From: Acidimicrobiia bacterium
GTDB taxonomy: Bacteria > Actinomycetota > Acidimicrobiia > Acidimicrobiales > Ilumatobacteraceae
Length of the DNA: 8,360 nucleotides
Direction of reading: 5' to 3'
NCBI GenBank assembly: GCA_030425785.1
Contig: JAUHYJ010000139.1
Coordinates: 1-8,360, forward strand
The notes beneath the pieces were generated by a model. The model had not been told where the DNA came from. It worked only from the letters and a program-made list of their open reading frames with translations, and ran no database searches. The translations under genes and the position numbers were made by a program. How positions within the stretch are numbered: the stretch's first letter is position 1; each line of letters opens with the position of its first letter. Below, piece after piece: positions 6,327 through 8,360 of this stretch.

Positions 6327-6956
6327 CTACTCGCCGACGATCGCCGGCAGCAGCAGGGCGATCAGCTCGCGGACGAAGCCCTCGTCGATCGCCGCGCCCG
6401 TCAGCAGGCGGCGATAGGTGAATGGCCCGACGAAGGCGTCGACGACCAGTTCGGGGTCGACGTGCGCGGCCACCTCGCCGCGGTCGATCCCGCGGCGGAG
6501 GATCGCGAGGAGCGGCACCCGTCGTTGTGCGACGTACTCGTCGAGCGAGTGGCGGAGCTGTGGGTCGTGGACCGCGACGTCGATCAGGTGGGGGAGGACG
6601 TCGCTCATCTTGCCGTGCGACATCCGTTCGGCGAGGTTGCCGAGATACGTCGTCAGGTCGGCCTCGACCGATCCGAGGTCGACGTCGTCGAGCGGGTTGA
6701 TGGCGTGCCGCATCGCCTCGAGCACCAGCGCTTCCTTCGACGGCCAGCGACGGTAGATGGTCGCCTTCGAGACCCCGGCGCGCTCGGCGACGATGTCCAT
6801 CGAGAGCCCCCGGAACCCCGCCTCGCCGACGACGGCGAGCGTCGCCGTGAGAATGGCCTCGTCGGCGTCGGCCGAACGTGGGCGGCCTCGGCGCGGCGTG
6901 TCGGTCACGCCGTCATTGTGGCCCACCGGGGCCGTCGCCGCCGATGCAGCGGTCAT
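6327..6956 (-). CDS. TetR-family transcriptional regulator
   Basis: A TetR/AcrR-type one-component regulator, 209 aa from ATG 6956. After a low-complexity leader and PRRGRPRSADADEAIL, the helix-turn-helix covers about 50-74: LSMDIVAERAGVSKATIYRRWPSKEAL, a standard TetR DNA-binding region. The C-terminal ligand and dimerisation half (about 90-209) is all-helical and variable, so the inducer cannot be predicted. It lies 36 nt downstream of an exporter gene on the same strand and probably controls that gene in response to an exported compound. The start is uncertain. ATG 6956 has no ribosome binding site and sits inside a perfect palindrome. GTG 6908 (193 aa) would begin near PRRGRPR, as most family members do, with CACAAT 6 nt upstream as a possible leaderless promoter. 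I keep the longer form as the default. Confidence 0.9.
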   Translation of the reverse strand: MTAASAATAPVGHNDGVTDTPRRGRPRSADADEAILTATLAVVGEAGFRGLSMDIVAERAGVSKATIYRRWPSKEALVLEAMRHAINPLDDVDLGSVEADLTTYLGNLAERMSHGKMSDVLPHLIDVAVHDPQLRHSLDEYVAQRRVPLLAILRRGIDRGEVAAHVDPELVVDAFVGPFTYRRLLTGAAIDEGFVRELIALLLPAIVGE

Positions 6957-6968
6957 GTCAGTGACATG
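6954..6968. promoter_or_regulatory. Perfect 15-bp palindrome at the TetR start, candidate operator
   Basis: CATGTCA-G-TGACATG is a perfect inverted repeat around one central base. One end is the annotated ATG of the TetR gene. TetR proteins bind palindromes of about this length, often over their own start. A 1-nt loop excludes an RNA hairpin of full length, so a DNA-level protein site is the better reading. Confidence 0.5.
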
Positions 6969-6981
6969 GCCAGTGACATGG
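6959..6981. repeat. Tandem 11-bp direct repeat CAGTGACATGG
   Basis: CAGTGACATGG occurs at 6959-6969 and again at 6971-6981, a 12-bp period. The first copy overlaps the right half of the palindrome at 6954-6968 and the second overlaps the left arm of the inverted repeat at 6968-7001. Near one helical turn of spacing fits cooperative binding of a regulator. Confidence 0.6.
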
Positions 6982-7001
6982 TCAGCGGCACGTCACTGGC
7001 C
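6968..7001. repeat. 10-bp inverted repeat spanning the end of the exporter gene
   Basis: GGCCAGTGAC (6968-6977) and GTCACTGGCC (6992-7001) are perfect complements with a 14-nt loop. The distal arm includes the last codon and stop of the exporter gene. In RNA this could form a 10-bp hairpin, but no U-tract follows on either strand, so it is not a canonical terminator. It may be an operator pair or an mRNA-stabilising or processing hairpin. Confidence 0.5.
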
Positions 7002-8360
7002 GGCGGCCGGTGCGAGTGACGTCTCGGCGCTGCGCTCGCCGGGCGTTGCTGCCGGCGCGGTGTCGTGGTCGGCGGCACGGGCCGGCAGGAAGCGCCAGGC
7101 CAGGACCGCCGCACCCACGATCACCGCGGCCGACAGCAACATGCCGGTGGTGAGCGCATCGACGAATGCGATGTTTGCGTCTGCGAACAGGGTCGGGTTC
7201 GAGAGCTCGGCGGCCACCCGCTGGGCCTGTCCGAGCGACGACTCGGCCGCACTGGTCGAGGCGGCGTCGAGGCCGAGTGAGGTGGCGACGTCGGCGATGC
7301 GGCCGGCGTAGATGCTCGACACGACCGACCCGATGATGGCCACGCCGAGCGCGCCACCGACCTGGCGGGTGGTGTCGTTGATGGCGGAGCCGACCCCCGC
7401 CATGTCGCGGGGGAGCGAGCCCATCACCGATTCGGTGGCCGGTGCCATCGTCATGCCCATGCCGGACGCCATCACGACGAAGTACGAGATCACCACCACG
7501 TAGGGCGTCTCGGGCGCGATCGTCGAGAGGAGCAGGAGCCCGGTCGTGATGAGCCCGAGCCCGGAGAGCACGACGCGCTTGGTGCCGAGGTGCTCGACCA
7601 GGCGGGCCGACAGCGGGGCGACGATCATCATCGTGGCGGCGTGGGGCAGCAGCCGGATGCCGGCCTGCAGCGGGGAGTAGCCGTGGACCAGCTGCCAGTA
7701 CTGCGTCATCAGGAACAGCGAGCCGAACAGCGCGAAGAAGACGAGGGTGATCGTCAGGCTGGCGGCCGTGAACCGGGCGTTCTTGAAGACCGTCATCTGG
7801 AGCATCGGGTTCGGTGTGTGCAGTTCCCAGGCGATGAAGGCCGCGAGTGCCGCGGCGCCCACGACGAAGCCGCCGACGACCGTCTCGTGCGTCCAGCCCT
7901 TCGCCGGCCCTTCGATGATGCCGAACAGCAGGCTCGCGAGGCCGATCATCGACAGGACGGCCCCGATCGGATCGAGGGGCCGGCGCTTCGAGTCACGCGA
8001 GGTCGGGACGTAGCGGATGCCGAGGAGCAGAGCGGCGATGCCGATCGGGATGTTGATCCAGAACACCGAGTGCCACGAGAAGTGCTCGAGCAGGAAGCCG
8101 CCGGTCATCGGGCCGATCGCGACGCCGAGTCCGGAGAACCCGGCCCAGATCGCGATCGCACGCCCCCGCTCGCGAGGGTCGCGGAACACGTTGGTCAGGA
8201 TCGACAGCGTCGACGGCATGATCAGCGCGCCGCCGATGCCCATGAACGCGCGGGTGAGGATCAGCTGCGTCGCGGTGGTCGACATGGCCGCGGCGATCGA
8301 ACCGAGCCCGAACAGCACGATGCCGATCTGGAGCGCGCCCTTGCGGCCGAAGCGGTCGGA
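6993..8360 (-). CDS. DHA2-family (EmrB/QacA-type) MFS drug exporter, partial, N-terminus beyond right edge
   Basis: A proton-coupled major facilitator exporter of the 14-helix drug:H+ antiporter 2 group, located in the inner membrane. The frame is open to the window edge; 455 residues are visible and about 50 or more should be missing, including helices 1 and 2. The visible part opens with motif A in loop 2-3 (SDRFGRKGAL, residues 1-10). Next come a helix-4 stretch with LTRAFMGIGGALIMPS (35-50) and the antiporter motif C (GLGVAIGPMTGG, 77-88), with WINIPIG at 101-107. About twelve hydrophobic helices can be counted, the last at 402-425, before a polar Ala/Pro-rich tail. RDMAGVGSAINDTTRQVGGALG (318-339) is typical of the second half of DHA2 proteins. 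Substrates cannot be predicted. The TetR gene follows on the same strand after 36 nt and is the likely regulator. Confidence 0.93.
   Translation of the reverse strand, partial: SDRFGRKGALQIGIVLFGLGSIAAAMSTTATQLILTRAFMGIGGALIMPSTLSILTNVFRDPRERGRAIAIWAGFSGLGVAIGPMTGGFLLEHFSWHSVFWINIPIGIAALLLGIRYVPTSRDSKRRPLDPIGAVLSMIGLASLLFGIIEGPAKGWTHETVVGGFVVGAAALAAFIAWELHTPNPMLQMTVFKNARFTAASLTITLVFFALFGSLFLMTQYWQLVHGYSPLQAGIRLLPHAATMMIVAPLSARLVEHLGTKRVVLSGLGLITTGLLLLSTIAPETPYVVVISYFVVMASGMGMTMAPATESVMGSLPRDMAGVGSAINDTTRQVGGALGVAIIGSVVSSIYAGRIADVATSLGLDAASTSAAESSLGQAQRVAAELSNPTLFADANIAFVDALTTGMLLSAAVIVGAAVLAWRFLPARAADHDTAPAATPGERSAETSLAPAAGQ

Noticed and set aside
6320..6329. Bidirectional terminator between the BldD-like and TetR genes
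   Set aside because: Only 4 nt separate the convergent stops and I see no hairpin with a T-tract; any terminator would have to lie inside coding sequence.
6462..7019. 185-codon plus-strand open frame opposite the TetR gene
   Set aside because: Antisense to a clear TetR protein, with no recognisable domain.

Overview
This is a high-GC, gene-dense chromosomal window, best read as an actinobacterium. The support is the GC-rich codon use, a BldD-type regulator with its characteristic C-terminal domain, and frequent GTG/TTG starts. A full-length glutaminyl-tRNA synthetase is uncommon in this phylum, so I lean toward a deep-branching class such as Acidimicrobiia. That placement is inference, because no marker here fixes it.

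Layout from left to right. (1) Minus strand, 1-2098: glnS, preceded by a likely leaderless promoter and followed 6 nt later by a partial conserved hypothetical gene with a CxxC/CC pattern, which runs off the left edge. (2) A 138-nt divergent intergenic region, then a plus-strand NAD(P)H-dependent FMN reductase-family gene (2237-2833). (3) Plus strand, 2875-5710: a CIRCE-like operator directly against the hrcA start, then hrcA-dnaJ-rsmE with stop/start overlaps (TGATG and GTGA), so one translationally coupled heat-shock/ribosome-modification unit. (4) Plus strand, 5813-6322: a 169-aa BldD-like regulator, with a near-consensus BldD box over a candidate promoter just upstream. (5) Minus strand, 6327-8360: a TetR-family regulator lying 36 nt downstream of a 14-TM DHA2 (EmrB/QacA-type) drug exporter whose first two helices lie beyond the right edge. 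The junction between these two genes is packed with palindromic and direct repeats.

The genes fall into a translation and proteostasis block (GlnRS, HrcA repressor, DnaJ cochaperone, RsmE 16S rRNA methyltransferase), a possible c-di-GMP-responsive developmental-type regulator, and an efflux cassette with its own regulator. No RNA genes, CRISPR arrays, insertion sequences or phage genes are visible, and no stretch over 300 bases lacks a gene. I see no wholly new multi-gene system. The points most worth following are the BldD-like protein with its apparent self-binding site, the CIRCE arrangement, and the repeat cluster between the exporter and TetR genes.
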